In this document: positions 1-24,479 of the stretch, piece after piece | Position numbering within the stretch: position 1 is the stretch's first letter | How the letters are laid out: each line of letters opens with the position of its first letter | NCBI GenBank assembly: GCA_003952965.2 | Contig: CM025850.1 | Location: 29,771,374-29,835,373, forward strand | Direction of reading: 5' to 3' | From: Morella rubra | Taxonomy: Eukaryota > Streptophyta > Magnoliopsida > Fagales > Myricaceae | Length of the DNA stretch: 64,000 nt | Made by a program: the position numbers and the translations under genes | The notes under the pieces: generated by a model | Databases searched by the model: none | Told to the model about the DNA's origin: nothing | Seen by the model: the letters and a program-made list of their open reading frames with translations, nothing else

Positions 1-2088
1 TCAATAAATGTATCAATTTATTGATGAAGAAGAATCTTAGATTCATTTAGGCATAATAAAATAATAATGATAAACAAAGAGAAATAATATGTCTAATTAG
101 ACTAATTACAACCTTCCTAATGTGTCTAACCAAAAGTAAAATAATGACAAAAATTTTTCTATTAACAAAACTAGATTTTTCTAATGCTTGATAAATGCAA
201 GGAAATAAACAAACATCAATTTGCAAGGAAATAAAAGTGCTTAAACTTCAAGGAAATCAAAAATCGTGGCACGTAGGGAAATACCTAACTAAGTAATAAG
301 AAAAATCAAATATTAGTTAGCATATGAATCTAATAAAGTTTTATCAAGGAAATAATTTTAGAGAAGGAAATTCAAATAGCCTACTATATATAAGGTAACA
401 TAAACATCAAGTAGGTGAAAATAGAGAGGGGCATTATATATCTAAACCACTTGTTCATGGTTCCATCTCATCTGATTATCACACAAGCAGATCATAAGAA
501 CACAACGGACAATAAATACCGAGAGATAATTATAAAGCTCCTCTAAAATAAGAGAGAGAATAAAGTCGCAAGTACTCAATATGGATGAGCAACCTATGCT
601 CATCACGGATACATGTATTACTAAATTTATTACATTGATTTTCAAGAATGGAAGATAGACCTTGGCTTTTGTACTTTTCACGCAAAGCGTTCAATTCCTT
701 GTAGTTTGTTTGCATTAATCCACTGCAGCAATTACCGTGTTCGTCACGAATAGCCAAAAGCAGAATATACAGACAAAAAAGCAATAAATATGAGGAAATT
801 TTACATCCTTGAATAAAAATTTTTATCCAAATAAACTTTGTTGTTTTCTTTTGCTAGTCCCTTGATCAAGCGTCAATTTGATCTAAATGGCTTTGTAGAT
901 AGAGCATCGTTAACTCAGAGAGCCTCCACATATAGCAAATCTCCTAAATCCAAACATTATAGTCTTTCACATGGAGCAAACAGAAGTTATAAACAACACT
1001 AGAATGCTATGTTAAACCTTGCTAGCAAACATATGTATGAAGTTATCACTTCCAATTGTACTTAAACATTTCATTCAGTAACATGATAACTTTTTCTACT
1101 TCATTGACGTTCTTGGCCTCTTATTCATCTCAGTAACTACTCTGACTTGAACAAACAAAATATTGTATTTGGTATGCATTTTATAAAGTCAATAGAGATT
1201 TTGGGAAAAGGACAAAAGAAACCTCACAAACTCAATTTGAATTACTTGGTTAAGATGTTTTAAATTAGGAAAAAAAATGATAGGAAAAGGTTTCTATCTC
1301 ACTGAAGAAGGCATGAAAGTTGAATTTGACAATACCCAGAAGTCATCATCTTCTAATTAATATTGGACATCTTTTATACTTCTTATATTTATCTATTTCA
1401 AGTCTTTGCAGACTTTCCCACATTTGTGGATGTTGATAGGTCTTATGGAGTGTGAATCAATATCTTATGCTACATTACAAGAATTTTCTTTCTAAACGGT
1501 GTATAAAGGCACAAGCTGAGGAGAATTCAATATTGTGCTACTATCTGCAATGCATGCAGAAATTCACAGTGAATTGGATCTATTTTCCTCGATGCGGGTA
1601 CAACTTTAATGTTTCTAAAACAAACACAAAAAAAGTCAATAGGGATTTTGAGAAGAGGATAAAAGAAACCTCATAAAATGTAGAGATGGAGCATAACATG
1701 GTTCTTAACTTGTGCTAATATCTGAGAATGACGATATTTCCTTGCGTATTCAAGCATAAAACAGGTAAAAGGTATGCATAGAAACCTCTAATAGAAGGAA
1801 ATAACCATGGCTCAGCTAGTTTATTCCTCCCACTGTATTTGATAAATATGCGTATCAAACGTAGAGTCCACATGTTACCCCAACTCTCTTGAAAAAGCCC
1901 TCGCTCCAAAACCTTTAGCTACATGGAGGATACTCGTTTCGGTCACAAGAAATGAACAAAAAAAATCTAAATTAGAAGAAAAACCCACGCCGAGCAAACC
2001 AAGTCTGTAGCTAGGAACCTCTCCTTTATCTGGATAGCTGGAATCGACGAGTTAAAAACTGCAACGATCCTAGCTATTTCTGTAATAC
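1..2088. other. intergenic DNA, no convincing gene
   Basis: AT-rich sequence with only short open frames that look random. The one recognisable piece is the glutathione-peroxidase-like remnant at 623-735, listed separately. A phrase near 1190-1220 (GTCAATAGAGATTTTGGGA) recurs in similar form near 1637-1656, hinting at an old small duplication. I see no promoter, RNA gene or clear transposon ends. Confidence 0.4.
623..735 (-). pseudogene. glutathione peroxidase-like exon remnant
   Basis: Read on the minus strand, this stretch contains TNYKELNALREKYKSQGL followed by NQCNKF. It resembles the plant glutathione peroxidase segment that normally reads CGLTNSNYKELN...YEKYK.QG..ILAFPCNQF. Those enzymes reduce peroxides using thioredoxin and an active-site Cys. 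Here the position of that Cys appears to be Ser (CSGLM in place of KCGLT), the LAFP motif is disturbed, and I find no flanking exons. It is therefore best read as a decayed exon or retrocopy fragment. The resemblance is short and judged by eye, so a chance match is possible. Confidence 0.4.
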
Positions 2089-2159
2089 CCAGTCCCAAAA
2101 AAGTATTAAGTGAGTAATTTAAATTTTAAACGAAGAGATAAGGCTTAATCCTATTTTTG

Positions 2160-2425
2160 ATTTTTGGATAGAGGTTGAATCGTATGTTTGAATTTAAAGG
2201 TGCTGAGATGGGGATGTGATCTATATTTAAATTTAAAGGTTTGGATAAAAAATTTGATCTTAGGTTTGAATTTAAAGGTTAAGATATAGATAAAGATTAC
2301 TCTTATGTTTGAATTTGAAAGATATGGATAAAGATGTTTGAATTTAAAGATGTGGATAAGGATCTTATATTTGAATTTTAAAGTGACGGATAAGGATATG
2401 TTTGAATTTAAAAAGTTGCAGAGAT
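2160..2425 (+). repeat. degenerate tandem repeat built on TTTGAATTTAAAGG
   Basis: The motif TTTGAATTTAAA(G) recurs about seven times, spaced roughly 35-60 bases apart, with GATAAGGAT- or GATAAAGAT-like words between copies. The copies are diverged, so the array is old. The open frame on the opposite strand here is only a by-product of the repeat. Confidence 0.7.
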
Positions 2426-2734
2426 CGAGATTAATAAATGGTCGCAAAAAATGTATATTAGAGACCAAAATTTAGATTAAGGTGGTGTTACTAGGTTGCG
2501 AGAGATTGTTCGGCAATTATTGGAGAAGCTTTAAGAATCTGTTAAGCGTTTGAGGCGTGTTCTTCAATAGGATTTTTAAACATGCACGGTATTTTTATAT
2601 GGTTTTGATGTATTATTTGGGGAACTGAACAAATTTTGAGTAAAATGAGATTGTCAAGATTTTGTGAAACTCAATTGAAATATTTATAACTTGTTTTGGT
2701 GAGCATATTGTGAAAATTATCCTTACGCTGGTGA

Positions 2735-2925
2735 TATATCTCTGTGGTCTGTATCACCAATTTATCCTTGTGGTTTGTGTGGCCAATTTGATATCCCTCG
2801 TAGTATTTGGAGGTCTTTGTGGCCTAGAGGTCTAAATGACCATTGAGGTCTTTGTGACCATTGGGATCTGTGTGACCATTGAGATTTGTGTGACCATTGG
2901 TGATTTCCCAATATTGCGTGACTTT
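2735..2925 (+). repeat. degenerate short tandem repeat (TGTGACCATTGRGRTCT type)
   Basis: A unit of about 18-25 bases around GTGACCATTGAGATTTGTG repeats roughly eight times with changes such as GTGGCC for GTGACC. It lies inside the LTR-like block and has no coding logic. Confidence 0.65.
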
Positions 2926-3876
2926 AGATATTTTTGCTACAAACTTGTATTTTGGTTTTGGTATGGCTCACCGGTGTTTTTTTTTTAGATTTCGGTTATA
3001 AAATTGTCTTGTCCCCAACCCCCATTGATTTGCTACTTACTAAGTTAGTCATAGGTCACCACTTATTCTCATATTTTTTAAAGTTGGCAGAATTACAGGA
3101 GTTTGAGGAGCTTCAGATAGATTTGTGTTTCGAAGGCGTGTCTTGCAATAGTACTTTTAGAGATTAATATTGGGGAATTTGATATTATATTTCTTTTGGG
3201 AGATCTTCATTGATATTGGAAATATCAAATATACTAATGTAAATTTTAGGGTTCGGATTGATATTTTTGGGATTTTTGCGGTTTATGAATATTTTGTTGA
3301 GGTTGTATAAATTAGTTTTGAAATATTGTGGCCTAGATAAATGATTAGGCATGGTGAAAAAGCCTTATTTTATATGAAAATATTTCCATTTGGAGTTTGG
3401 GCCCGGGACTTACAATTTCAACTCAGGTTGCTTTTCAGGGTGATCTTCAATTGATCTCGAGAGTGAGCCCTAAGCCAACAGAGAATTAACGGGATAATCC
3501 AAATACCCCAAACCAACGTAGAGAGAAAGAGAGACAAATTCTATAATAGTCTGTGTACCTCGGAATCAACAGAGAACAAGCCACAATCCCACAATGAAGC
3601 AAATGCACCTTGTAGAAGGAGAATTTGGGGGATTCGGATAAGGGCCCTCGAGCCCTAGGTGGCATGTAGGTCACAATTGCACAAGGGAGGGACAGAAAAG
3701 AATGGAAGAAAGAGACGGGGAGGAAGGGAAAAACGCCGTTAGTTTTCTCTTAAGTTATTGGGTTTAAAGACTTAAAAATAAGACTTGGCCAATCCAAACA
3801 TGGATTTAGGATTTTAGACCCAAAATCAGTATTTGGGACTTGAAACCAAGATTCAAACCCGTTACCAAACATAGTT

Positions 3877-6800
3877 ATAGATACCCCCTACGAGGCTTAT
3901 AGGGCGGAAATCTTCTTAGGGATGAGGACAATGAATGAGGCACTTCGAACAAATTTACCATATTGACCAAATTTGTTAAACATCAAGAGCACATCCCCTA
4001 TAATAACTTCCTAATATGACTGATAAAAAGCTAAAGTGAATCCATCAGGATCTAGAGTTTTATCCCTATTAAGATCATGCACCACTCTTGCCATCTCATT
4101 CTCCTCAAAAGGTCGTTCCAACCAAACTACCTCTCCCTCTAAAACAGAATAAAACTCTAATCTGTCCAAAGACAGTCTCCACTGAAAAGATTCAGTAAAT
4201 AAAGAAGTGTAAAACTGAACTATATTCGTCGAAATTTCCCTCAGATCTTCCAACACATCCCCATCAACCTCCAACCGGGAGATAGTATTAAACTTCCTAT
4301 AGAATTTACGACTCTGTGAAAGTACTTTGTGCATCTATCCCCGTCCTTCAACCATAAGGCCTGTGATTTTTGTCTCCAAATCAATAATGTGATCCAACTC
4401 CCTAATTATCGTCAATTTCCTCTCCAAACCCTCATTAACAAGGTTTACTCCTTTATCCAACTCATCCAACGCAGCTAACTCTCTTAACAACGAAGACTTT
4501 TGCACACTTGTATTACAAAAATCATCCTAATTCTAAATTATAAGATCATTTTTCAGTGCCTTAAGTTTACAATTCAGGATAAAGCTAGGAGTGCCAAAAC
4601 CTCATAACTCCTCCACCACCCCCTAACCTTTTCCACGAACCCCTCCACCTTAAGCCACATATTTTCAAAGTGAAAAGGTTTCTCCCCCTCCCCCCCCTCT
4701 CAAGAACCCATCCTTCAACATAATCGGGAAGTGGTCAGAATACATGTAAGGCAACCATCTCTGAATAATATTAGGATGCATAGTCTCTTAATCAGAACTA
4801 AGAAGGAAATGATCAATCCGCGACCAAGATTGGGAAGATCTATTATTCGACCATATGAACAACCCACTTGCCAACGACAAGTCCACCAAATCAAACTCGG
4901 AAATAAAATCCGAAAATTCCTCCATATCTCTCCCCCACACATCCAAACCCGATCTCTCACTAACTGAGTAACATTGAAATCACCTCCAATGCACCACGAA
5001 ACACCCCACCACGAAATAACTCCCGCTAACTCATCCCATAAGAACCTCCTTCTACTATCATCGTTGGGACCATATACACCAGAAAACATTCACTGAGTCC
5101 GACCATCAATATTTTGGAACACAATCATGAGAGAGTAACTCACCACACAAACTTCCACCTACTCAAGCATCCTGGAATCCCATAAAATTAAGATTCCACC
5201 CGCAGTCCCAACCGTGGGCAAACTACTCCACCTCACATGAGGTCCACCCCACATACTTCTCACCACAGCCCTTAAAACCAACTCTACTTTGGTCTCCTGA
5301 AGACAAACTAATACTGCTTCCACCCCCTTACTAAGTTACCAATTAGTCTACACTTCCCTCTATCATTAAGGCCCCTTACATTCCAACTGAGAAACCTTGA
5401 CTTCATTAACAATTTAAAAGGGCTCTCCCTCCATTCCTATAAGGACGCAACAAAACATCCCCTCCATCATAATTAATACTAGACTTTAAGTCCTTCAATT
5501 CTCTCACTATCTTTCCTGTAGATCTATTAGGTGTTTTACTACCAACAAAACCCTTATCCCTCTACAATGCAGCAAACAAATCCATCAACTCACATTATAA
5601 TGCTCACAAGAAACCCCCACCATATGTGACACCCCTCACCTTTTGAGTTTCTTTTAATATCTTTAGTAATTGTATTCATTTTCTTAGTATTTGCTTTATT
5701 TTCTAAACTTGTGCCTTGTTTAATACTTACGATTCAATTAATAGCTTATATAATTCCTTTCTTATAATTTTTAATCTTTGAATTACGATCACTATTATAT
5801 TGCAATCCATGTGTTTAAATTGTTTAATTGATTTGATTTTTATTTCTTTAATATTTTAGAGTAAGTTGAATGATTTTTAGTCTATGGCCGAATTTCCCTT
5901 CCTTGGTTTAAATATTGTATTTTTTGACCTTGGTTTTAATAAATTCTCTTTCTTGTATTAATGTGACATTATTTGTCTAATTTGATTTTTATTTGCTAGA
6001 CTTCCAATCACTAGTTTTATTGCCATCCATGTGTTTCAACTGTTCAATTGACTTGAATTTTATTTCATTTAATGTTTTAGATTAATTTGATTCAAATTTC
6101 ATATATGTGACTGACTTTCCCTTTCTTATTTAAATCTTTTATTTTTAGCCTTTGCTTTAATAATTTCTCTTTCTTATAGTATTGTCATATAAATTATCCG
6201 ATTTGATTTGATTTTCAGATATTTGATTGTCTTTGAGCTTAATTATTTAAAATACTTATTTAATTGCATTTAAATTTTAATTGGGCCGAACCAAGGGGGA
6301 TTTGGGCTTGAAATTCTTGGACCTAAAAGCCCACAAAATCAAGCACATTAGCAAGACTCATGTGGCTGGCCATATCACACACTATCTTCACAAATATAGC
6401 TCCATAATGGCTAGCATAAGACAAAAGTCACTTTTGTGACACATGGCCACAAAATCCAGCTGAATCATTTCCTCTCCAATTATATGCAATTGCTTCTCAA
6501 TGTTAACTTTCTCACTTTTGCATTTAGGGCCTTATCCTACCTACTAGCAATCATTACTTGTAGGATATATAAAATGCTAACTTTTTTCTATGGCGCACAC
6601 ACACACCTCATTCACAAAGTTTAGTCGTGTAGTTAAGGGAGAGTGAAAGGAAGGTTGTGCTGGAAAGAGAAAAGAAAGAGAGAGAGTGAGAGAAGAAAGA
6701 GAAGAGAGAAAGGAAAGAAAGAAAAGAAAAAGAAGAGGAGAAGAAGAAAGGGATTCGGCCAATAGAGAAAAGGAGGAGGAAAAAGAGAAAGAAGGAGAAA

Positions 6801-9800
6801 AAGAAAAGAGAAGAAGGAGAAAAATGAAAGAAAAAGGAAGAACTTGAGGTAAGGGTTAGTTTTATGTATATTTGGTTGGGAAAATATGGGCTTGAGCTTG
6901 TTTTGGTTGCATGTGAATACTTATATTGATGATGAATTTTACATGCTTTTGTTAAGAAACCTTGTGAGGAAAGGATTCTGAGATGAATTGAATGACAAAG
7001 GATGGATTTTATGGTTGAAATGACTAGATCAAGGCCAAAGAATGAAGCCAATAGGGCTTGAGATGAGATTGTGAAGCAATATGGCCATACATGTGTATTT
7101 GAATGGTTTTTGAAGAAGGTTTTGAAGTTGCGTGTGATTTTGTTGTTATTCTGTCCATAAATGCTTTTTTTTATTCTGTTATTTCAGTTATGATGATTTA
7201 AGTTAATTAGATCTAAGATTTTTAGCATGAAAATGTCACAAGCATAGAGAAAAATATGAGTTTTAGAGTGAAAACTCTTGCTGTCCAAAATGTCCCCATA
7301 AAATCCTTGGATTTTTGGCATGAAAATTGGTGAAAGTGTAATATATGGTCACAGTAGGCCCCAGTAAAAATTTCAGCTCAATCGGAGGTCAAGAAAGGTC
7401 GAAAATGCCCCTAGAGGTCTCTAAGGGCAGTTTCGACATTTCACACAAAACATTAGGGTAAAAAGGTCCGAACGGAAAAATAAATTTATGGTGTAGAGCA
7501 TGAAAAATATATGGGGATGCCCAAATTTGAGTCCAAACCGAATAGAATTAGGGCTCAAATCACAAAGCCCGTTTAGCGGCCTAAATGGACTTTAGGCCTG
7601 TTAACCCTAAACAAGCCCAGAACACTTTGAAACTTTAGGGATGGGCCTAGTAGGGCCTAAGAAGGCTCCAAAAGCCTTCATTTGAAAATTTAAGGTGGAT
7701 TTATCATTTAATTATAAATTCCATGTTTAATTCTTGAATTAGTAATATAGGAGGAATAAAGTTTATTACGTCTTTAGTTAAGAAAAAAGATATAATAATT
7801 TGAACCCATATGACATAGAAACTGAATGAGTATTTTAAATTTAGTTTGTGGACTTAATTTCTAGAATTTGCATTTTTAATTATTTATGCATTGAAATTAC
7901 AAGTACTTTACCTGGTTATGTTTTCAAGTTATACGATGGGATGTTTGAGATGTGTACATTACACATGAATGGTATTCATGCATTAATATCATGAGAGGGA
8001 AAACAAATGTGAGGAACCCCCAAGCCTACGAGGTGATTCCGAAGAAAAGTGACGGTACCAGGCACATGAGGAGAGTGCAACCCACTATTACAGGGAGTAG
8101 GTGGGCTCCTTTTCGGCTCAATGATGTCGTTTTTAAAGTTTTTAAAGGTCTTGATGCAGGTGGCACGAGACAGTCCCACTAGGAGAGGAGGGATACACAA
8201 CCCGACTCTAGAGGTGAACAGAGCAGATACTGGGAATACCTCAAGAAACCATGTGATGAGCGAATGCATTTCAATTGCATTGCATGTATTTTCTATACTG
8301 TTTCTATGACTTGTAGGACTTGAAATTGTTGCACTGGTACTATTTATTCAAAACATGAATTATACTTGTATGAGCATGCCCCCTCTGACCTTACTGAGTT
8401 AGTAGGACTCACCCATTTTATGTTTGTTTGTGTTTGCCTTTTTATTATTAAGCAGAATATTGGATTATTCCTAAGCCGAAGAGATTCTAGATGCAGGGTT
8501 TGTTTTGTATATCCTTTCGTCTTTTCTTTTATTTTCTTTTGATGGCAGTGTTTCAAAATTGTTTCTGGACCCTTGAAACACAGTTGTATAGGCTAGGTGG
8601 GCTATAGGAAGCTCACATTGCTGTATATCTTAGGCCTAGTCTTTTGTAATCCTCCTGAAGGCCCATTTTGTACCAAACCTTGTTCAAGTAAAGGAAAAGT
8701 GTGTATTTCTCTATGTTGATTTATTGCTACAAGGTTTATTTATTTTCGTTAATTACGCTTTAATCTTTTACAATACCAATCAGTTTTCAACCTAATTCGT
8801 TAATGAGATTTTCCTAATAAGTGTATATTTTTACAATACGATACTTTATATGATTTTGTTATTTTCGTTTTAGTTGCTAACCGACTAAGGTTTTCCTAAG
8901 TAAAGTGCAAATATACCGATTTATTATTTTGTGAAATTTCACTTCTTTCATTCAAGCTTCGAAATTGATTTACGACTTTTCTTTTAACTAATAACCGTTT
9001 TAAAACAAGTCTTCCGTTAAGTAAATTCGAGGGCATTTAAGCAATCCTAAAAGTTTTTATCGAACGGTAATCCCTGAATTTTGTGCATGCGATTACTATA
9101 CACGAGTCGATGGGGTAAGTAACAGCACGGGGCGTGATACCATATAACGGAAAGAATATACCATTTTCAACACCCAATTTGAAGGAATCCCTTCCCAGAA
9201 TTGGGATATCGAATCTGCAACAGAGTCCAAATGGACATCCTACTACTACTACCCACACTTAACAACTCCCCTCCCATCCCACAACCTCTCAGAACAAAAT
9301 CTTCTTTCAACATTTTGACAGAATTACACTACTCACCCAACTGAAAACCCTCGTACTCCACCATCAACCCATCACTACTTTTATCCGCACATAAAGATTC
9401 ACACACTGCCTCTCTATCTTCCTGAAAATCACATACAGACAAAGCCAAAGGATCCCCGCAATCCCCATTGCCCCTAACTCCACCACAGACCCTGAGACCC
9501 TAATCCAACTGCCCTTACTCCATAACATGACTGGTCGAACCTCTCTGACCCTGGAACAAAGCACCCACACCCCTACAAGTCCTCCCGAACTCTTTAAGAA
9601 CATGCGGTCCCTCCCCGCAAAGCAGCCATAGCCAATTAGTAGACTAGACGACACCGGCAAAGCTCTAGTCGAGCTTGCTGGCAAGATCTTATCCTCGTTG
9701 AACGTCTACCCAATATGCTGAGCCAAGAACTCTATTTCCAGCACATAAACGGCATCGACAGAAGGTGACATCTCCCTTTCCAGCACCAGCGAGTGGGTGA

Positions 9801-10117
9801 CGTCGTTCTTCAGACCAGCAGGCTTCATTGGCTCCACCCGGTTTGACACACTCTCGATGTGAACTTCATCGACAATCACGGAACCACCTTCCACACCAAT
9901 TATTGTAGACCCGATTTCCCCTCAGTAATACTAGGCCCAACACCATCTGCCTGACCAAACCCACAAGCCTTACGGTCCACCTCAGCCGGAAAGACTTCCA
10001 ATACACCTAAAGAGCCATTCAGAGAATGGGTCGAATCAGTCTGGGACGAAGCTGACTAGGCTGATAATCGAAACCCACAAACCAAGCAGGGCATCTCCAT
10101 CACAACTGGGCCTATAG
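3877..10117 (-). mobile_element. L1-type LINE fragment (LINE 1), split by a solo LTR
   Basis: Minus-strand LINE sequence occupies 3877-5624 and 9140-10117 and is clearly related to the fuller copy at 14782-20970. Recognisable parts are an RT N-terminal piece at 4011-4334 (ENEMARVVHDLNRDK), an endonuclease portion at 4715-5089 (FSGVYGPNDDSRRR, CIGGDFNVTQ), the ORF2 start near 5406 in an overlapping TAATG, and ORF1 sequence from there to about 10117. The left edge falls inside the RT domain with no A-tail, so the 3' half was lost by deletion and not by ordinary 5' truncation. The right edge falls inside ORF1. No target duplication was found for the LINE itself. Confidence 0.8.
5625..9139. mobile_element. 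3.5-kb solo LTR, Gypsy-like
   Basis: The block starts TGTGACACCCC and ends GGGGCGTGATA, the inverted-end style of large plant Gypsy LTRs. It is flanked on both sides by CCATA (5620-5624 and 9140-9144), a perfect 5-bp target duplication. Removing it restores the LINE reading ACCCCCACCATA-TAACGG, which aligns with 19206-19221 of LINE 2. There is no internal domain, so this is a solo LTR left by recombination between two LTRs. A purine-rich stretch at 6640-6840 gives misleading Ser/Phe-rich frames. Gypsy assignment, possibly Tekay/Del-like, rests on ends and length only. Confidence 0.8.
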
Positions 10118-11682
10118 AATTTTAGAACCTCATAATTTTAGAATGTGGTAATTTTATTTTAGATTATGAAAGTTAGATGAATGTTTGTTTTACATTTGAT
10201 TTATTGTTAATTTAGGATATAAAACAATATAATTTGGAGGTCCATTCAGGCAAAAAAAAAATGGCCAAAAAAGGTCAATATATGGGAATTAGAATTAAAT
10301 TTGCATTCTAATTAGTATTTGAACTGAAATTGGTAATTCCGATTTCATCTGTTCTGATATCCACCCGTCAACAAAATGTCAATTCTTAACTCTCTGAAAA
10401 GAGCCGCTACCTCTGTCCTTCCATGACTGCACTCTTCTTCTACTCCTCCAATGAGAGGCAGAGTAATTGAAGCTTGTCTCCCTCTTCACCGAAGGCAAAC
10501 CAACCTCTCATTGCTGCCTACAACGATCTCTTGGCTCGACCGACATTCTCCATTCTATCCGATTATCAATCAATTCCCTTCATAATACAAAAAGTGGTAG
10601 ACAACTTATTAGTAATTCTGACATAATACAAGGAAAAGGGAGTTTCAAAATTTTCATTCATCAAGATTTAATGTCCGAAAATAATTAATATTATTTTTTA
10701 ATTGCATTTTGTAACGAGCTTGGACTCACATAAGGTTTGATAATTCGCACCTTAAAAAATTAGCTTGCTACAATTATCTATAAACTTATAAGCTGTCATC
10801 CCACATTTCGAAAATTCCATTGTGAAACTCTTAACTGTTTCACGATGACGACGAGCGCGGGGCCTAATTGCGGTGTTGATTTGCTTTGTTTTAATTATTT
10901 CAACAAGGAATTAGAAAAAAAATATATTTTAGTAAGGAAGTGCGGTATTGAGAGAGGCTACTTGACTACTGTATTGAAACGGGTTGGACGTTAACCAAAC
11001 CGCAAACACCTGTTGGTCATCCTTTTATAATTATTTCCACCGTCACAACCACTCGGACAAACAAAAAGGGCACAAATTATTAAGGGCCCCTCCAGAAATC
11101 TCTCTCTCTCTCTGTCTGATAATTTTGTTATTATTATGTTTATTATTTTGGGTGCCTCAGCTGCAAAGCGTGGCCGACGAACCACCGCACCCTCAGAGCT
11201 CAAAAAGGCGGGGAGGAGTTTTGGCTTCCGATCTCGTTTGGCGGAATCTATGTATTTCTCTTCGGTGTTCTTGTTCTTGTTCTTTGTCTAGGGTTAGGGT
11301 TTGTTTCAGATACTGGCCCCAAGTTGGCGTTGTACTCTGCGCGATAGTCATCTTGTTATGAAAGAAGTCAATTTTGGAGTTAGCAAGCTTTATTAGTTTC
11401 CTTTGTCCCCCAGTTTTGTGGTTCCAATTTGTTCGTAGCTTTGGATTTTGTTTCTATCCAGCACTGTACAATCAACTATTATTTCGTTGTTACATTTTTT
11501 TTTTGTTTGCAATTTGATTTGTTTCTGATTTGAGTTTCTTTGAAGAGAGGAGAAAAATTGGAAAAGAAAAAAATTTGCGAGATATTATAAATAATTTGTT
11601 CATAGCATCTCCACATTATCAAAAAGAATAAAAAATAGAAAAAGGGAAAAAAAAATAAAATTTGTCACGGTTTATGCTTGAA
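10118..11682 (+). promoter_or_regulatory. PAPS1 upstream region and probable 5' leader
   Basis: No gene is seen between the LINE 1 edge and the PAPS1 start codon. The last 600 bases are typical of a plant 5' leader: a CT run at about 11100-11117, T-rich stretches, and TCTTGTTCTTG words before the ATG. No clear TATA box fixes the transcription start. The first in-frame ATG is at 11674; the second, at 11683, matches the usual plant PAPS1 N-terminus beginning MGS. Confidence 0.4.
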
Positions 11683-23348
<11,666 letters not shown>

Positions 23349-24470
23349 AGGGGAGGGTAAGTTTTGGCTGGCACTGAACAGGTCTGACCAATATCGAATG
23401 TTCAATGTATATTAATAGCATCTGTAATACAATTATAAGGCTAAATCTAGAGATAGAGAAGCCACTTTTTACATGTCCCAGGAGTAAAAACTTTTGAGAG
23501 CCTATTTGGCTGAGAAGTTTATGATCTGCTGCCCAATGCCATCCTTAAGAGTGATATTGTTTTTGTCCGAGTCATGCTTTGGATAACTTTCCTCGTTTGC
23601 GCTTTTCTACTTGGGCATAGTTTTGCAGGGATTGCAGGTTTTCATTCGATGAAAAACTTTAGCTTGTGTATGATGTTGTAGCTTCCCGAGAGAGTGGAGC
23701 TATGTCTATTCCTAATTTGTTGGAAAATTGAATATACGAATAAATATTAAATTATATTTTATTCCATAAATAAAAAGATTTATTACTAAGAAGAGAAATT
23801 ACGTTTGTCTCCAAACTTTCATTTCAGTAACTGATCCCGTAGGACTGCTACTTTGTTTTAACGATGTAGACGTAAGTTTAGATTCGGACTTGTAAGACAC
23901 GTGGAATACAAGTAGTGGACATCTACGGGATTAATTACCAAGAAGAGTAGTTTAGGGGTACATAAAGATATAATATTAGTTTGGGAGGTATTGTCTAATA
24001 TGTTGTATAATATTCTTACTGGGTCTGTTAGTTTAAGATAATGTACGTTCAAGGAAAAAAAGAAAGAAAAATAGAAATTAAGAGTGAAAAAAAAGAGGAA
24101 AAAATAGAAAGGCTTAAATACTCTTTCGCTGTGATTTGACCTTTTCTTACAAAGGTCCTTAAAAGATCATTTCTTCGGCCTGCAGTGGTTCTTGCTGTAA
24201 AAAACTTTCTCGGTTACACCCAATTTGGCTCCATAAACACCCGAGAACCTCAAAAGAAACAAGATGTCGAACACAATGAAGAAAACTCCGAGACTCAACA
24301 GAAACAAGAAGAAGAATTTCAATAGCGAGAGTAGTGAAAAAATAGTAGAGAATCAAGATTTTCCAAAAACAAAAGATGATACTCAATTGCTAAATTGGAC
24401 AATTCAATTTAATCAACAAATTGGAGGATGTCTCTCAGCATTGATGATAATGGAACTAAATTAACCGACC
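23349..24470. other. PAPS1 3' UTR and downstream DNA
   Basis: A 3' UTR probably occupies the first 350-400 bases; an AATAAA at 23739-23744 is a candidate polyadenylation signal but lies in AT-rich DNA that may be transposon-derived. From about 23720 onward the sequence looks unrelated to PAPS1 and shows no recognisable coding frame. Confidence 0.4.
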
Positions 24471-24479
24471 TAATGAATT

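Larger units (their letters stand above)
2089..3870. mobile_element. LTR-like repeat-rich sequence, probably a degraded LTR
   Basis: The stretch opens with TGTAATACCCAGTCCC, a start style common in large plant Gypsy LTRs. It contains two blocks of degenerate tandem repeats (listed separately) and no coding frame I recognise. I could not find a matching end or a target duplication; the right side runs into the LINE fragment at about 3877. Family assignment is an inference from the first bases and the absence of genes. Confidence 0.3.

Noticed and set aside
2151-2468. 105-residue minus-strand frame
   Set aside because: It is only a translation of the degenerate TTTGAATTTAAA tandem repeat.
6577-7051. 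Minus-strand Ser/Phe/Leu-rich open frames
   Set aside because: They lie over a purine-rich stretch inside the solo LTR; the composition is low-complexity and no domain is present.
11662-11682. Alternative PAPS1 starts upstream (TTG at 11662, ATG at 11674)
   Set aside because: The TTG is not a plant start. ATG 11674 is possible, but 11683 gives the familiar MGS N-terminus; the difference is three residues.
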